A stretch of 64,000 bases of DNA from an uncultured Parabacteroides sp. (GCA_949296075.1 CASFNG010000009.1:1-64000), one strand, 5' to 3'; positions 11,501 through 21,220 are shown, counted from the stretch's first letter. Numbers and translations are program-made. Notes: a model not told the origin generated them from the letters alone.

Positions 11501-12842
11501 GGCGGAGATGCGTATCGTGGATCCGAACACGAAGATCGTGCTCTTGACCCATAATATCCCGTATGGCTCGAAGTTGTTCTTCAACAACGGCGATATGGTC
11601 AAGAAGGGTGACGTGATTATCGAGTGGGATCCGTTCAACGCGGTGATCGTTTCCGAGGCTTCCGGTAAGATTGAGTTCGAGAGCTTGGTGGAGAATGTCA
11701 CCTACAAGGTCGAGAGCGATGAGACGACCGGCTTGAAGGAGAAGATCATTATCGAGTCTAAGGATAAGACGAAGGCTCCGGCCGCCCATATCATGGACGA
11801 GAACGGCAACTGCCTGAAGAACTACTCCTTGCCTTTGGGCGCTCACGTGGTGAAGGAGAATGGCGATACAGTGAAAGCCGGCGAGGTCTTGGTTAAGATC
11901 CCTCGCGCCGTAGGTAAGGCGGGCGATATTACCGGAGGTCTTCCCCGTGTCACGGAGCTGTTCGAGGCGCGTAACCCGTCGAACCCGGCAGTCGTGTCCG
12001 AGATCGATGGTGAGGTAGGCTTCGGCAAGATCAAGCGAGGCAACCGTGAGATCACTGTCACCTCTAAGTTGGGTGAGGTGAAGAAATACATGGTTCCTCT
12101 ATCCAAGCAATTGTTGGTTCAGGAGAACGATTATATCCGGGCCGGTATGCCGTTGTCTGATGGCGCTATCACTCCTTCTGATATTCTGGCGATCAAGGGT
12201 CCGACGGCTGTTCAAGAGTACATCGTGAACGAGGTTCAGGATGTATATCGTTTGCAGGGCGTGAAGATCAACGACAAGCACTTCGAGGTGATTGTCCGCC
12301 AGATGATGCGTAAGGTTGAGGTGATCGATCCGGGGGATACCCGATTCCTGGAGCAGCAGGTGGTTGATAAGTTAGAGGTGATGGACGAGAACGATCGTAT
12401 CTGGGGCAAGAAGGTTGTCACGGATCCGGGAGATTCGCAGACCTTGCAGGCTGGCCAGATCGTGACCGCGCGCAAGTTACGCGACGAGAACAGTATGCTG
12501 AAACGGCGCGACCTGAAGCTGGTCGAGGTACGTGACGCTATCCCTGCCACGGCCAACCAGATCCTCCAGGGTATCACGCGGGCCGCTTTGCAGACAAACA
12601 GCTTCATGTCTGCCGCTTCCTTCCAGGAAACGACGAAGGTGCTCAACGAGGCGGCGATCAACGGCAAGGTGGATCGTCTGGAAGGCTTGAAGGAGAACGT
12701 GATCTGCGGTCACTTGATCCCGGCCGGTACAGGGCAGCGTGAGTTCGACAAGCTGATTGTCGGCGCGAAGGATGAGTTCGACCGTATCTTCGCCAACCGC
12801 AAGAACGTGGTTGATTTCAACGAGATGGACAAAGAGGATTGA
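8553..12842 (+). CDS. rpoC: DNA-directed RNA polymerase subunit beta'
   Basis: Catalytic core subunit of RNA polymerase. At 1429 aa it has the N-terminal zinc site ([20 protein letters not shown], about 66-85), the Mg2+-binding active-site loop NADFDGDQM (about 469-477), and the second zinc site built from C-x-x-x-x-x-x-C-x-x-C in [11 protein letters not shown] (about 889-899). It ends the rpoBC transcript with a strong terminator just downstream. Confidence 0.99.
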   Translation: MAFRKENKIKSNFSKITIGLASPEEILENSSGEVLKPETINYRTYKPERDGLFCERIFGPIKDYECHCGKYKRIRYKGIVCDRCGVEVTEKKVRRERMGHIHLVVPVAHIWYFRSLPNKIGYLLGLPTKKLDSIIYYERYVVIQPGCVDTVAELDLLSEEEYLDILDNLPRENQLLEDSDPNKFIAKIGAEAVYDLLARLDLDSLSYELRHRASTDSSQQRKNEALKRLQVVESFRASKGRNKPEWMIMKVIPVIPPELRPLVPLDGGRFATSDLNDLYRRVIIRNNRLKRLIDIKAPEVILRNEKRMLQEAVDSLFDNSRKSSAVKTDANRPLKSLSDSLKGKQGRFRQNLLGKRVDYSARSVIVVGPELKMHECGLPKNMAAELYKPFVIRKLIERGIVKTVKSAKKIVDRKEPVVWDILEYVMKGHPVLLNRAPTLHRLGIQAFQPKLIEGKAIQLHPLACTAFNADFDGDQMAVHLPLGNEAVLEAQMLMLASHNILNPANGAPITVPSQDMVLGLYYITKLRKGTQGENLTFYGPEEATIAYNEKKLDIHAPINVYVEDLDENGNLVKKMVKTSVGRLMVNEFVPKEIGYVNEVLGKKALRDIIGRVIKACDVARTAQFLDDIKNLGYYMAFKGGLSFNLADVLIPPEKDDLVKEGYDEVEQIMANYNMGFITNNERYNQIIDTWTHVNSKLSNILIKQLTEDNDGFNSIYMMMDSGARGSKEQIRQLSGMRGLMAKPQKSGAEGGQIIENPILSNFKEGLSVLEYFISTHGARKGLADTALKTADAGYLTRRLVDVSHDVIVNEEDCGTLRGLVCTELKNNEEVIASLYERILGRVSVHDVIHPITGEVIVRAGEEIREDAAQKIQDSPIESVEIRSVLTCESKKGVCAKCYGRNLATNRMVQKGEVVGVIAAQSIGEPGTQLTLRTFHVGGIASNIATENNITSKYDGILEIEELRAVEAEDEINGKKHLVVVSRLAEMRIVDPNTKIVLLTHNIPYGSKLFFNNGDMVKKGDVIIEWDPFNAVIVSEASGKIEFESLVENVTYKVESDETTGLKEKIIIESKDKTKAPAAHIMDENGNCLKNYSLPLGAHVVKENGDTVKAGEVLVKIPRAVGKAGDITGGLPRVTELFEARNPSNPAVVSEIDGEVGFGKIKRGNREITVTSKLGEVKKYMVPLSKQLLVQENDYIRAGMPLSDGAITPSDILAIKGPTAVQEYIVNEVQDVYRLQGVKINDKHFEVIVRQMMRKVEVIDPGDTRFLEQQVVDKLEVMDENDRIWGKKVVTDPGDSQTLQAGQIVTARKLRDENSMLKRRDLKLVEVRDAIPATANQILQGITRAALQTNSFMSAASFQETTKVLNEAAINGKVDRLEGLKENVICGHLIPAGTGQREFDKLIVGAKDEFDRIFANRKNVVDFNEMDKED

Positions 12843-12873
12843 TCCGGGAATATATTTTCCGGCCATATAAGGA

Positions 12874-12906
12874 AAGGCTGGCGGTTTATCCGTCAGCCTT
12901 TTTTGT
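12874..12906 (+). terminator. Terminator of the rpoBC operon
   Basis: An 11-bp stem, AAGGCTGGCGG (12874-12884) with CCGTCAGCCTT (12890-12900), contains one G-U pair, has a 5-nt loop and is followed by TTTT. It is a standard intrinsic terminator closing the ribosomal protein/RNA polymerase operon. Confidence 0.92.
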
Positions 12907-12915
12907 TTTTCATTT

Positions 12916-12947
12916 TTTGCGTTGTCCCTTGATAAACTATACCTTCG
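12916..12947 (+). promoter_or_regulatory. Bacteroidetes-type promoter for the EEP-araC pair
   Basis: TTTG at 12916-12919, 20 bp, then TACCTTCG at 12940-12947. This fits the Bacteroidetes primary sigma consensus (-33 TTTG, -7 TAnnTTTG) with one change in the -7 box. It lies 42 bp upstream of the EEP-family start codon and just after the rpoC terminator. Confidence 0.6.
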
Positions 12948-12989
12948 CGAGAGTATGAGTATAATCGTATCACATAATAGTCTACAATC

Positions 12990-13853
12990 ATGAGGAAACT
13001 TTTTATGAGCTTGATGGTGTTCATGTCGGCCATCAGTGTCCTGTTCGCGAAAGGCGAGGGAGCGAGAATCAATGTCATGTCGTATAATCTTCGTTATGAC
13101 AATGAGGGAGATAAGGAAAATCAGTGGAAATTCAGGAAAGATCTCGCCGCCAAGTTGGTGACTTTCCACGAGGTGGATATTTTCGGGTCGCAAGAGGTGC
13201 TTAACAACCAGCTGAACGATATGCTCGACAGGCTGCCGGGGTACGCTTACGTCGGGGTAGGTCGAGAGGATGGCAAGACCAAAGGTGAGTATTCTCCCAT
13301 CTTCTACCGGAAAGACCGTTTCGAGTTAGAGAAAAGCGGTAATTTCTGGCTTGCTGAGGACATCAATGCGGTAGGGAAGAAAGGTTGGGACGCGGCCTGC
13401 GAGCGTGTTGCCACTTGGGCTATCCTGAAGGATAAGGTATCAGGCAAGCGCCTCTTTTTCTTGAATACTCACTTGGATCACGTGGGAGAGGTGGCCCGTC
13501 ACGAGGGAGCTTCCTTGGTGCTGGAGCAATCGAAGGTGTTGTCGGAGGGATTGCCTATCATCGTGACTGGCGATTTCAACGCGGAACCATCCGACGAGCC
13601 CATCAAGGTGCTGACCGATCCGTCCGATGATCGCCATCTGACGCATACCCGCTCGGTGGCCGGATTTACCTACGGTCCGGAGTGGAGCTTCCATGACTAT
13701 GGGAAGATCCCGTATGACAAGCGCCCGTTTATCGACTATATTTTCGTCAAAGGCGCTATCAAGGTGCTGCGTCATGCCGTATTGACGGAGACGTTGAACG
13801 AGGTCTATCCCTCCGATCACTGTCCGGTAATCAGCACGTTGGTGATCGAGTAA
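12990..13853 (+). CDS. Secreted endonuclease/exonuclease/phosphatase (EEP) family protein
   Basis: A 287-aa member of the DNase I/sphingomyelinase/inositol phosphatase fold. A signal peptide is clear (about residues 1-20, ending LFAKGEG), so it acts in the periplasm or at the surface. Catalytic and metal residues are visible in MSYNLRYDN (about 29-37), GSQEV (about 65-69), THLDHVG (about 160-166), TGDFNAEP (about 191-198) and the terminal SDHCP (about 275-279). The substrate (phosphodiester of a nucleic acid, lipid or sugar) cannot be told from sequence. It has its own promoter and is followed 12 nt later by an araC gene, suggesting a shared transcript. Confidence 0.9.
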   Translation: MRKLFMSLMVFMSAISVLFAKGEGARINVMSYNLRYDNEGDKENQWKFRKDLAAKLVTFHEVDIFGSQEVLNNQLNDMLDRLPGYAYVGVGREDGKTKGEYSPIFYRKDRFELEKSGNFWLAEDINAVGKKGWDAACERVATWAILKDKVSGKRLFFLNTHLDHVGEVARHEGASLVLEQSKVLSEGLPIIVTGDFNAEPSDEPIKVLTDPSDDRHLTHTRSVAGFTYGPEWSFHDYGKIPYDKRPFIDYIFVKGAIKVLRHAVLTETLNEVYPSDHCPVISTLVIE

Positions 13854-13865
13854 GCCTTCGGGGAG

Positions 13866-14753
13866 ATGGGAAAGGTGGATTTGAGGCCTGTCGCGCTGCC
13901 GCTCTCACCGGCGGATAGTTTGCTGATCCGTCCCTATCAAGGCACAAGCCTTGATTTCCCGCCACACGTGCACTTAGAGACCGAGCTGCACTATATAGAG
14001 AATGCCAAGGGCGTTGTCCGGATCGTGGGCGATTCAGAGGAGGAGATCGATGACCTTGAGCTGATGCTTGTGGCGGGAGGGACGATGCATACCTATTCAG
14101 GCTATAAACCTTTCCCGGATCCGTTCCTCGGAGTGGCGGTCTACTTCCCGGTATCCTTGTTTGCCGGGCTGGCGGACCGGAAGGAGTTCAAGGCGATCCA
14201 GTCGATGCTACAGGGAGCGGCGAGCGGATTGGCCTTCGGGCGGGCGACGATCTTGGGCGTGCAGGATAGATTGAGGCGACTGGCCCGCGATAGTCGGGCA
14301 ACTTCTTTCGAAAACCTGCTGCTGTTATTCGAGATCCTTCACCAGCTTTCGTTAGACAAGTCGGCGCGCCGCCTGGATACCGGCAAGGATCTCCGGAATG
14401 GCCCAGCGAGCCGGGAGGTTGACCGTTGTGAGATGGTCATGGCTTACCTGCGCGCGAATTACCAACGACGGATCACCTTGCCGGAAGTGGCACGGTTGAT
14501 AAACATGAGCGAGGCATCCCTGATGCGTTTCATGAGGCGTTGGACGGGAAAGACCTTCGTGGATAACCTGACCGATATTCGGGTGACCGTGGCCGCGGGC
14601 CGGCTGGTGAATACGCCCGAGAGCGTATCCGAGATTTGCTATAAGTGCGGATTCAATAATCTGTCGAACTTTAACCGGGCTTTCAAGCGCCGTAAGGGGC
14701 TTACCCCCTCGGCCTACCGCGAGCGATTCGCACGTCCGGAGGCTCGATTTTGA
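13866..14753 (+). CDS. AraC-family transcriptional regulator
   Basis: At 295 aa it has an N-terminal cupin-like sensing domain (about residues 15-110, with PPHVHLETELHY) and a C-terminal double helix-turn-helix (about 190-290, containing TLPEVARLINMSEASLMRFMRRWTG and the family signature NNLSNFNRAFKRRKGLTPSAYR, quoted here in part). It likely binds a small ligand and controls nearby or unlinked genes. It lies 12 nt after the EEP gene, which may be a target. The target and ligand are unknown. Confidence 0.9.
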   Translation: MGKVDLRPVALPLSPADSLLIRPYQGTSLDFPPHVHLETELHYIENAKGVVRIVGDSEEEIDDLELMLVAGGTMHTYSGYKPFPDPFLGVAVYFPVSLFAGLADRKEFKAIQSMLQGAASGLAFGRATILGVQDRLRRLARDSRATSFENLLLLFEILHQLSLDKSARRLDTGKDLRNGPASREVDRCEMVMAYLRANYQRRITLPEVARLINMSEASLMRFMRRWTGKTFVDNLTDIRVTVAAGRLVNTPESVSEICYKCGFNNLSNFNRAFKRRKGLTPSAYRERFARPEARF

Positions 14754-14815
14754 GCTTTTTCTCTTGATTCGCGTCAATAAATGCGGAAATAGTATCGGCT
14801 ATTGCTTGAATAGTA

Positions 14816-14847
14816 TTTGGCTTAGGGCAGGAAAGATCCTATTTTCG
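14816..14847 (+). promoter_or_regulatory. Promoter with no downstream reading frame
   Basis: TTTG at 14816-14819, 20 bp, then TATTTTCG at 14840-14847, a good Bacteroidetes promoter. The next 150 bp contain no credible gene and end in a terminator at 14973-15004, so it appears to drive a short RNA. Confidence 0.55.
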
Positions 14848-14853
14848 CATTAT

Positions 14854-15005
14854 GGAATGGAAAATCTTTACCGTTAAGTGGTGAAGGTTATCGGATATGC
14901 CAAAGTAAATCTTATACATAGAAAGGAATTTTTACATTGGTCTAAAGAATTGAGAATTAAAAACACAACGAGAAGACGGCTGCCTGTGAAGGTAGCCGTC
15001 TTTAT
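14854..15005 (+). ncRNA. Candidate small RNA between araC and the DUF3467 gene
   Basis: About 150 nt bounded by a two-box promoter (14816-14847) and an intrinsic terminator (14973-15004). The only ATG-led frames inside are 10 codons (from 14852) and 3 codons, so a protein product is unlikely. I do not recognise the RNA. It could be a trans-acting small RNA or a remnant leader whose gene was lost. Ends are estimated from the promoter and terminator. The rest of the 340-bp araC-DUF3467 gap holds only the DUF3467 promoter. Confidence 0.4.
14973..15005 (+). terminator. Terminator of the candidate small RNA
   Basis: AAGACGGCTGCC (14973-14984) pairs with GGTAGCCGTCTT (14991-15002), one G-U pair, 6-nt loop, followed by a short T-rich run. 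Confidence 0.8.
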
Positions 15006-15022
15006 TTATAGCCCTTGATTCC

Positions 15023-15052
15023 TTTGAAACCCGGAATAAATACGTATATTTG
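15023..15052 (+). promoter_or_regulatory. Promoter of the DUF3467 gene
   Basis: TTTG at 15023-15026, 18 bp, then a full-consensus TATATTTG at 15045-15052. It lies 41 bp upstream of the start codon. Confidence 0.6.
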
Positions 15053-15093
15053 TCTCCTCAAATTTTTTAATCACCGTAAATTTAAAAACACGT

Positions 15094-15420
15094 ATGGAAA
15101 ACAACAAACCAGCCAATAACGAGATTCAAGTGGAATTATCGGAAGAGATGGCACAAGGCACTTACGCGAACCTGGCGATCATATCCCATTCAAGCTCTGA
15201 GTTTATCTTGGACTTCATCCGGATCGTGCCGGGTACCCCTAAAGCCCAGGTGAAGAGCCGTATCATCCTGACTCCTGATAACGCGCAACGCTTACTGTTC
15301 GCGCTGCAAGATAATATCAAGAAATTCGGCGAGCAACTTCAGGCTGCCAACAATCCGAACAATGCGGGCGGGAAGACCGCCAACTTCGAGGATTTCGTAG
15401 GCCCGAAGGGTGAGGCTTGA
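15094..15420 (+). CDS. DUF3467 family protein
   Basis: A 108-aa soluble protein with the conserved family core: EIQVELSEEMAQGTYANLAIISHSSSEFILDF, of which ANLAIISHSSSEFILDF lies at about residues 27-43, then PKAQVKSRIILTP and NIKKFGEQ. The function of the family is unknown. It is a small acidic protein without a signal peptide or membrane segment. From general knowledge of Bacteroidales genomes, a DUF3467 gene often lies close downstream of rpoC. Here the EEP and araC genes and a candidate RNA lie in between. It has its own promoter and a shared terminator. Confidence 0.9.
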   Translation: MENNKPANNEIQVELSEEMAQGTYANLAIISHSSSEFILDFIRIVPGTPKAQVKSRIILTPDNAQRLLFALQDNIKKFGEQLQAANNPNNAGGKTANFEDFVGPKGEA

Positions 15421-15445
15421 TCCGGCAATCATACCGGGAAATAAA

Positions 15446-15486
15446 AAGCGCCCCGGCTGATCTCTTGGGATCGGCCGGGGCGTTCG
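15446..15486. terminator. Bidirectional terminator between DUF3467 and argF'
   Basis: CGCCCCGGCTGATC (15449-15462) pairs with GATCGGCCGGGGCG (15469-15482), with one G-U pair. A-rich sequence precedes it and T residues follow, so it can serve both convergent genes. Confidence 0.85.
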
Positions 15487-15530
15487 TTTGTTCTCGCGGG
15501 ATCTTTCCCCTGTGGCGAGGAAGGGGAGGA

Positions 15531-16484
15531 TCACAGATCCTCCAGGATCTTCTTCAGTACGGTCTGCGCGGAGATCTCCCGGTTTGCCGCCTCCGGGATG
15601 ACGATACTGCGCGGGCTCTCGATCACCTCGTCGGTCACGATCATGTTCCGGCGTACCGGCAGGCAATGCATGAAATAGGCATCGTTTGTCAGCGCCATCT
15701 TCTCGGCGTCGACCGTCCATGAGCGGTCTAAGTTGATCACCTGCCCGTAGTTCGGATCCTTGTATGCCGCCCAGTTCTTCGCGTAGATGAAATCGGCTCC
15801 CTCAAAAGCCTTCCGCTGGTCGTATTCCACGCGTGCGTTCCCTACGAATTTGGGATCCAGCTCATATCCCTCGGGATGGGTGATCACGAACTCATAGTCC
15901 GTGGCGTTCATCCACTCCGCGAAGCTGTTCGGTACCGCCTGCGGCAACGCTTTCGGATGGGGTGCCCAAGTCATGACTACTTTCGGCCGGGCGCTCCGCT
16001 TATACTCCTCGATCGTTATCAGGTCCGCGAAGCTTTGCAGCGGGTGGCGTGTGGCCGCCTCCATGCTGAATACCGGACGTCCGGAATACTGTATGAACTG
16101 GTTCAGGATCTTCTCGTTATAGTCATCTTCCTTACTCTCGAAACGGGCGAACGAACGCACGCCGATCACGTCGCAGTAGCATCCCATCACCGGTACCGCT
16201 TCCAGCAGGTGTTCCGGTTTGTCTCCGTCCATGATCACGCCACGTTCCGTCTCTAATTTCCATGCGCCTTGGTTCACGTCGAGCACGATCGTGTTCATGC
16301 CCAAGTTCATCGCCGCCTTCTGGGTGCTCAAGCGAGTGCGCAGGCTGGAATTAAAGAAGATCATCAGCAAGGTTTTGTTCTTTCCAAGTCCACTGAACTG
16401 GAAACGGTCTTTCTTGATCTCGAAAGCTTCTTGAAGCGCGAGCTTCAAGTCGCCTAAGTCTTGTACACAAGTGAAATTTCTCAT
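15531..16484 (-). CDS. argF': N-succinylornithine carbamoyltransferase
   Basis: A 317-aa transcarbamylase that makes N-succinyl-L-citrulline from N-succinylornithine and carbamoyl phosphate, the arginine route described in Bacteroides fragilis. The carbamoyl phosphate motif appears as SSLRTR (about 46-51). Residue 90 is proline (MDGDKPEH), the residue known to distinguish succinylornithine from acetylornithine enzymes, which have glutamate there. The motif HPLQSFADL and the C-terminal HCLPVRR complete the site. It is the last gene of the minus-strand XRE-acs-proB-proA-argF' group, 67 nt after proA, and ends at a bidirectional terminator. Confidence 0.93.
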   Translation of the reverse strand: MRNFTCVQDLGDLKLALQEAFEIKKDRFQFSGLGKNKTLLMIFFNSSLRTRLSTQKAAMNLGMNTIVLDVNQGAWKLETERGVIMDGDKPEHLLEAVPVMGCYCDVIGVRSFARFESKEDDYNEKILNQFIQYSGRPVFSMEAATRHPLQSFADLITIEEYKRSARPKVVMTWAPHPKALPQAVPNSFAEWMNATDYEFVITHPEGYELDPKFVGNARVEYDQRKAFEGADFIYAKNWAAYKDPNYGQVINLDRSWTVDAEKMALTNDAYFMHCLPVRRNMIVTDEVIESPRSIVIPEAANREISAQTVLKKILEDL

Positions 16485-16551
16485 ATTGATGATTATTATG
16501 AATGATTGTCGAGCGAAATGAGGGGGAAAGCTCCTCCGGATAATCCATTTG

Positions 16552-17808
16552 TTACTTCCGGATCTGGCCGTTCCCCTCGATGATGTATTTGTAAGTGGTC
16601 AGCTCCGGGAGAGCCATTGGGCCTCGGGCATGCATTTTCTGGGTGCTGATGCCGATCTCCGCGCCAAACCCGAATTGCGCTCCGTCGGTGAATGCGGTCG
16701 ATACGTTAGCGTATACGCAGGCCGCGTCCACCATCCGTTGGAAAACGCGGATCGCCTCGGGATTTTCGCTGACGATACTTTCGCTATGCTTCGAGCCGTA
16801 ACGGGAGATATGCGCCAGCGCCTCGTCGATCGATCGTACGGTCCGCACGCTCATCTTGTAATCTAAGAACTCCGTCCCGAAGCTATCCGGCCCGGCATGG
16901 CATAAGAGATCGTCCGGATATTGCCCCTCCAATGCGTTATAGGCCGGCTCGTCGGCGTAAATGATCACCCGGCTGTCCGCCAGTCTCCCGCATAAGTAGG
17001 GCAGGTCATCCAACCTTTCTTGATGGACGATCAGGCAATCCAACGCGTTGCAGACGCTTACCCGGCGGGTCTTCGCGTTGTTCACGATCTCCCGGCCCTT
17101 CTCCTTGTCACCAGCCACGTCAAAATAGGTATGGCAGATGCCAGCTCCGGTCTCTATCACCGGCACCTTGGCGTGTTCCCTCACGAACCGGATCAGGGAA
17201 CCACTGCCACGGGGTATGATAAGATCCACTAATCCTACGGCTTCCAACAGCTCGGTTGTCGCTTCCCGATCGGAAGGGAGCAGGGTACATACCGCGGGGT
17301 TGATGCCCTTTTGCCTCAATACGTCGTGGATGATCGCTACAAGGGCGCGGTTTGACTCCTCTGCGTCCGATCCGCCCTTCAGCACACATACGTTCCCGCT
17401 CCGCAGGCAAAGCGAGAATACGTCCGCCGTGACGTTGGGACGCGCCTCATAGATCACGCCGATCACGCCGAAAGGAACGCTCACTTTCCGGATCGTCATC
17501 CCATTCGGACGGATCGTCTCGCTCAATGTCCGGTATAGGGGAGAGGGAAGGCGGGATACATTCTCCATATCCGAGGCGATCCCATCCAAACGCTCTTTCG
17601 TTAATTTCAGCCGGTCATACTTGGGATTAGAGGGATCCATGCGCCCTAAATCCAGAGCGTTCGCCATGAGTATCTCCTTCGAACGTCGGCGTAATGCCTC
17701 GGCGACCTCTTGAAGAAGCGCCGTCGCCCGCTCGTCCGCGAGATTCATCAAGTCGTAGGTGGCGGCAGAGGCTTCCCGTAAGATAGTTTGTATATTCATT
17801 TGTGTCAT
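16552..17808 (-). CDS. proA: Gamma-glutamyl phosphate reductase
   Basis: Second step of proline synthesis: NADPH-dependent reduction of glutamyl-5-phosphate to the semialdehyde. At 418 aa it is full length. The aldehyde-dehydrogenase-like fold shows [17 protein letters not shown] and the catalytic cysteine region [15 protein letters not shown]. The start codon follows the proB stop with no gap, so translation is probably coupled. A second ATG three codons in is an alternative start. proC lies elsewhere in the window (26083). Confidence 0.97.
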   Translation of the reverse strand: MTQMNIQTILREASAATYDLMNLADERATALLQEVAEALRRRSKEILMANALDLGRMDPSNPKYDRLKLTKERLDGIASDMENVSRLPSPLYRTLSETIRPNGMTIRKVSVPFGVIGVIYEARPNVTADVFSLCLRSGNVCVLKGGSDAEESNRALVAIIHDVLRQKGINPAVCTLLPSDREATTELLEAVGLVDLIIPRGSGSLIRFVREHAKVPVIETGAGICHTYFDVAGDKEKGREIVNNAKTRRVSVCNALDCLIVHQERLDDLPYLCGRLADSRVIIYADEPAYNALEGQYPDDLLCHAGPDSFGTEFLDYKMSVRTVRSIDEALAHISRYGSKHSESIVSENPEAIRVFQRMVDAACVYANVSTAFTDGAQFGFGAEIGISTQKMHARGPMALPELTTYKYIIEGNGQIRK

Positions 17809-18903
17809 TTAGTCTAAATAAAGGTAATCATAATGGATGATCGGCCTTTGATCCCGTCGCCCGATTCGTTCGCGGGCCTCCTCCGCGTTGTAGGCGGCGC
17901 AGCCGACTCCTATTCGCTCGCCCACCTCGTTCACGATTCTCACGATGTCATCTTTCTCGAAATCCCCCTCTACGCGGGTTACGCCAACCAGCAAAACGCT
18001 GGTCGCTTTCGGGGAAGTGAGCGCTTGCTCGGCTCCTTTGTCGATATGGATCGTCCCTTTGGCGAAATCTTCGGAGTGGGCGATCCATTTCTTCACGTTG
18101 CTTACCGGACGTTCCGAAGGGATGAAGCGTGTACAGAGGGTATCGTTCCCGCTTTCCAGCAGGCGAGGCAGTATCTCATCCCGTTTCCCGTTGGCGATGA
18201 TCACCTCGATTCCCTCATCCGCCACCTTCTGGGCGATATGGCATTTCGTAAGCATCCCGCCCCGGCCGAACGATGACCGGCTGACTTGGATATATTCCGA
18301 TAGATCCGTCTTGCCCGGCTCGATCTCGCGGATCACGGAACTACCAGGATCCGTCGGATCTCCATCGTAAATCCCGTCGATGTTGCTGAGGATAATCAGA
18401 ACATCGGCCCCCATCATGGTGGCGATCAGTCCGGAAAGCTCGTCGTTGTCGGTAAACATAAGCTCGGTCACGGAGATCGTGTCGTTCTCGTTCACGATCG
18501 GTATGACGCCATTCTCCAGCATCACCTCCATGCAATGCTTCTGGTTCAGGTAGTGCGTGCGGCTACCGAAGCTCTCTTTCGTGGTCAGTATCTGTCCGCA
18601 CGCCATCCCATGCTCGCGGAATAGCTCGTAATAGCGATTGATCAGCTTGGCCTGCCCGACCGCCGAGTAAAGCTGCCTCGCGGACACGGGATCCAAGCGC
18701 TTGTTCGCCTGTATCTCACTCCGTCCGGAAGCCACGGCTCCCGAGGAGATTAAGATGACCTCCATGCCTTGGTGACTGAGTTCCGCCACTTGATCCACCA
18801 AGGCCGACATCCGGGTGATGTCTAACGTCCCGTCTTTCCGCGCAAGGACGTTGCTCCCTATCTTGATCGCTAACCGCTTCACTTCCCTTGCTCTTGCCAT
18901 CAT
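17809..18903 (-). CDS. proB: Glutamate 5-kinase
   Basis: First step of proline synthesis: phosphorylates glutamate. At 364 aa it comprises the amino-acid kinase domain ([17 protein letters not shown] near residues 9-25, then VNENDTISV) and a C-terminal extension of about 100 aa that includes a PUA-like region in this family. Its ATG overlaps the TGA of the upstream acyl-CoA synthetase gene (ATGA at 18903-18900), and it abuts proA, so the three are translationally linked. Feedback inhibition by proline is expected from the family and is not visible in sequence. Confidence 0.96.
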   Translation of the reverse strand: MMARAREVKRLAIKIGSNVLARKDGTLDITRMSALVDQVAELSHQGMEVILISSGAVASGRSEIQANKRLDPVSARQLYSAVGQAKLINRYYELFREHGMACGQILTTKESFGSRTHYLNQKHCMEVMLENGVIPIVNENDTISVTELMFTDNDELSGLIATMMGADVLIILSNIDGIYDGDPTDPGSSVIREIEPGKTDLSEYIQVSRSSFGRGGMLTKCHIAQKVADEGIEVIIANGKRDEILPRLLESGNDTLCTRFIPSERPVSNVKKWIAHSEDFAKGTIHIDKGAEQALTSPKATSVLLVGVTRVEGDFEKDDIVRIVNEVGERIGVGCAAYNAEEARERIGRRDQRPIIHYDYLYLD

Positions 18904-20564
18904 GCCTGATTAGATCCACTCTTCTCCCGGATCTCCACCCGGCGGATCTTGCCGCTTATGGTCTTGGGCAGCTCATCCACGAACTCGATCACGCGGGGAT
19001 ACTTATAAGGGGCGGTTACACGCTTCACGTGGTTCTGCAACTCCTTGACCAGTTCATCGCCCGCCTTATCCTTGTAATCCTTGGCGAGCACGATGGTCGC
19101 CTTCACGACCTGCCCGCGGATCTCGTCGGGTACACCCGTGATGGCACATTCCACCACGGCGGGGTGTGTCATGAGGGCGCTCTCCACCTCGAACGGCCCG
19201 ATACGGTAACCGGAGCTCTTGATCACGTCGTCGGCGCGCCCAACGAACCAGAAATAGCCATCCTCGTCGCGCCAAGCCACGTCGCCCGTGTAGTATAATC
19301 CATCATGCCATGCCTCACGTGTCCGTTCCGGATCCCGGTAATACTCCTTGAACAGGCCGATCGGTTTGCCGTTGGCGGTATGGATCACGATCTCTCCCTG
19401 CTCACCATCTTCAGCCCGTGATCCATCCGGTCGCAGCAAGTCTACCTCGTATTGCGGGTTGGGTACACCCATTGACCCGGGTTTCGGCTCCATCCAAGGG
19501 AAGGTAGCTACGGTAAGGGTCGTCTCCGTCTGCCCGAATCCCTCCATCAGCTTGATACCTGTCAGGTTGTAGAAGGTCTCATATACGGCAGGATTCAAGG
19601 CCTCTCCCGCGATCGTGCAGTAACGGAGCGACGAGAGATCGTAACGCGTCAGGTCTTCCCGGATCAGGAACCGGAAGATCGTCGGAGGTGCGCATAGCGA
19701 GGTGATGTGATAATCCTGTATCATGCGCAACATATCCGCGGGCGTGAACTTCTCGTGGTCGTACACGAATACGGTGGCTCCGGCGATCCATTGCCCGTAT
19801 AGCTTGCCCCATACCGCTTTTCCCCAGCCGGTGTCGGCTATCGTGAGATGCAGGCTGTCGGGGCCTAAGTTATGCCAGAAGCTGCCTGTCACGATATGTC
19901 CCAAAGGATAGGTGAAATCGTGCGCCACCATCTTGGGGTTGCCTGTGGTGCCGGAGGTGAAGTACATGAGCGAGATGTCGTCGTTGCTGTTCGGATGCTC
20001 GGGACGGACGAAGGGGGGAGCCTGCCGGATCCCCTCCTGGAAATCCTCGAACCCCTCGGGTATCTCAGGGCCTACCGACACGACTGTCCGGACGCTGGGC
20101 GATTCGGGAAGCGCGTCGATGATGTGCCGCGTGATCACGGGCTCGCCCGCGCAGACGATCATCTTGATGTCGGCGGCGTTGGCCCGGTACACGATGTCCT
20201 TCTTGGTCAGCAGGTGCGTGGCGGGTATCACCACGGCCCCCAACTTATGCAGCGCGATGATGGAGAACCAGAACTCGTACCGCCGTTTCAGGATCAACAT
20301 CACCATATCCCCGTGCCCGATACCTAACGATTGGAAGTAGGAGGCCGTCTGATCCGTATATCGTTTCATGTCGGCGAAGGTGAAGTCCACGTGATCCCCG
20401 TGGTCGTTCGTCCAGCACATCGCCTTCTTCCCGGGCTCTTCCTCCGCCCACGCGTCTACCACGTCATAGCCGAAGTTGAAGTTCTCCGGCACTTTTATCT
20501 TGAAATTCTTTATAAAATCCTCTTGCGATTCAAAACTTGTTTTCTCTAAGAAACGTTCTAACAT
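18900..20564 (-). CDS. Acyl-CoA synthetase, medium-chain type (AMP-forming)
   Basis: At 554 aa it belongs to the ANL superfamily, closest by motif to medium-chain/propionyl acyl-CoA ligases. The P-loop [11 protein letters not shown] is near residues 214-224, the A5 motif GFGQTETT is near 346-353, and the hinge/A8 region [19 protein letters not shown] and lysine motif [10 protein letters not shown] are intact. It activates a carboxylic acid to its CoA thioester. The exact substrate is not predictable. It lies 41 nt after an XRE-cupin regulator gene and overlaps proB by 4 nt. Confidence 0.9.
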   Translation of the reverse strand: MLERFLEKTSFESQEDFIKNFKIKVPENFNFGYDVVDAWAEEEPGKKAMCWTNDHGDHVDFTFADMKRYTDQTASYFQSLGIGHGDMVMLILKRRYEFWFSIIALHKLGAVVIPATHLLTKKDIVYRANAADIKMIVCAGEPVITRHIIDALPESPSVRTVVSVGPEIPEGFEDFQEGIRQAPPFVRPEHPNSNDDISLMYFTSGTTGNPKMVAHDFTYPLGHIVTGSFWHNLGPDSLHLTIADTGWGKAVWGKLYGQWIAGATVFVYDHEKFTPADMLRMIQDYHITSLCAPPTIFRFLIREDLTRYDLSSLRYCTIAGEALNPAVYETFYNLTGIKLMEGFGQTETTLTVATFPWMEPKPGSMGVPNPQYEVDLLRPDGSRAEDGEQGEIVIHTANGKPIGLFKEYYRDPERTREAWHDGLYYTGDVAWRDEDGYFWFVGRADDVIKSSGYRIGPFEVESALMTHPAVVECAITGVPDEIRGQVVKATIVLAKDYKDKAGDELVKELQNHVKRVTAPYKYPRVIEFVDELPKTISGKIRRVEIREKSGSNQA

Positions 20565-20605
20565 GAGATCTTGAATTATGGGTCATTTGAATTGAGGTGA
20601 CTTGT

Positions 20606-21160
20606 TCATAGAATGATTGCGAGAAACCTGACTTTCTCTCCGTCGAGCGCCTTCATGCCATGAGGCAGCTCGGAGTTGAAATAGATGCTGTCTCCCTCCT
20701 CTAAGATGAGATCTTTCCCGTTGATCCGCAAAAGCAGCCTTCCGCTCAGCACCAAGTTGTATTCCTGCCCCGGGTGGGAGTTGAGGTAAATAGCCTCCGA
20801 GTCGGGTTTCGGGTGTACCGTGACGAGGAACGGATCCGCCTTGCGCCCCGCGAAACCGGCGGCGAGCGATTGGTACTTGTAGGCCTTCGTCCGTTCCACG
20901 GCTACCCCTTTCCCTTTCCGGGTAATGAAATAGGTGCTCATCTTAGGCTCGTCGCCAAACATCAACGTGGTCAGCTCGATGCCATAGGCTTGAGCGATCT
21001 GGTGCAGTACGCTGACGGAGATGTCCACCGTTCCGCTTTCCAGCGATAGATATTGCTCTGTCGTGAGGTGGCATACACGCGCCATCTCCTCCGGCGTGAT
21101 CTCCAGCGCGTCGCGCAATCCTGCCAGGCGCTCTGCGATTTGTCGTATTTGTTCGTTCAT
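20606..21160 (-). CDS. XRE-family regulator with C-terminal cupin domain
   Basis: At 184 aa it has a helix-turn-helix of the Cro/C1 type (about residues 8-62, MARVCHLTTEQYLSLESG) and a cupin_2 barrel (about 110-180, HPGQEYNLVLSGRLLLRI and ELPHGMKAL). Proteins of this layout often sense a small metabolite and repress or activate an adjacent catabolic gene. It directly precedes the acyl-CoA synthetase gene, the probable target, and has a strong promoter 30 bp upstream. Confidence 0.9.
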   Translation of the reverse strand: MNEQIRQIAERLAGLRDALEITPEEMARVCHLTTEQYLSLESGTVDISVSVLHQIAQAYGIELTTLMFGDEPKMSTYFITRKGKGVAVERTKAYKYQSLAAGFAGRKADPFLVTVHPKPDSEAIYLNSHPGQEYNLVLSGRLLLRINGKDLILEEGDSIYFNSELPHGMKALDGEKVRFLAIIL

Positions 21161-21189
21161 CTTTGGTATGTTAATTCGGTTACTTGCTT

Positions 21190-21220
21190 CAAAGATACGA
21201 AAAGCCGAGTGTCACGCAAA
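21190..21220 (-). promoter_or_regulatory. Promoter of the XRE-acs-proBA-argF' operon
   Basis: On the minus strand TTTG (21220-21217), 19 bp, then TATCTTTG (21197-21190), a near-perfect Bacteroidetes promoter. It lies 30 bp before the regulator start codon. No second promoter is evident before proB. Confidence 0.7.

Noticed and set aside
10443-11846. 467-codon open frame antisense to rpoC
   Set aside because: Overlaps a universally conserved gene and has no recognisable domain.
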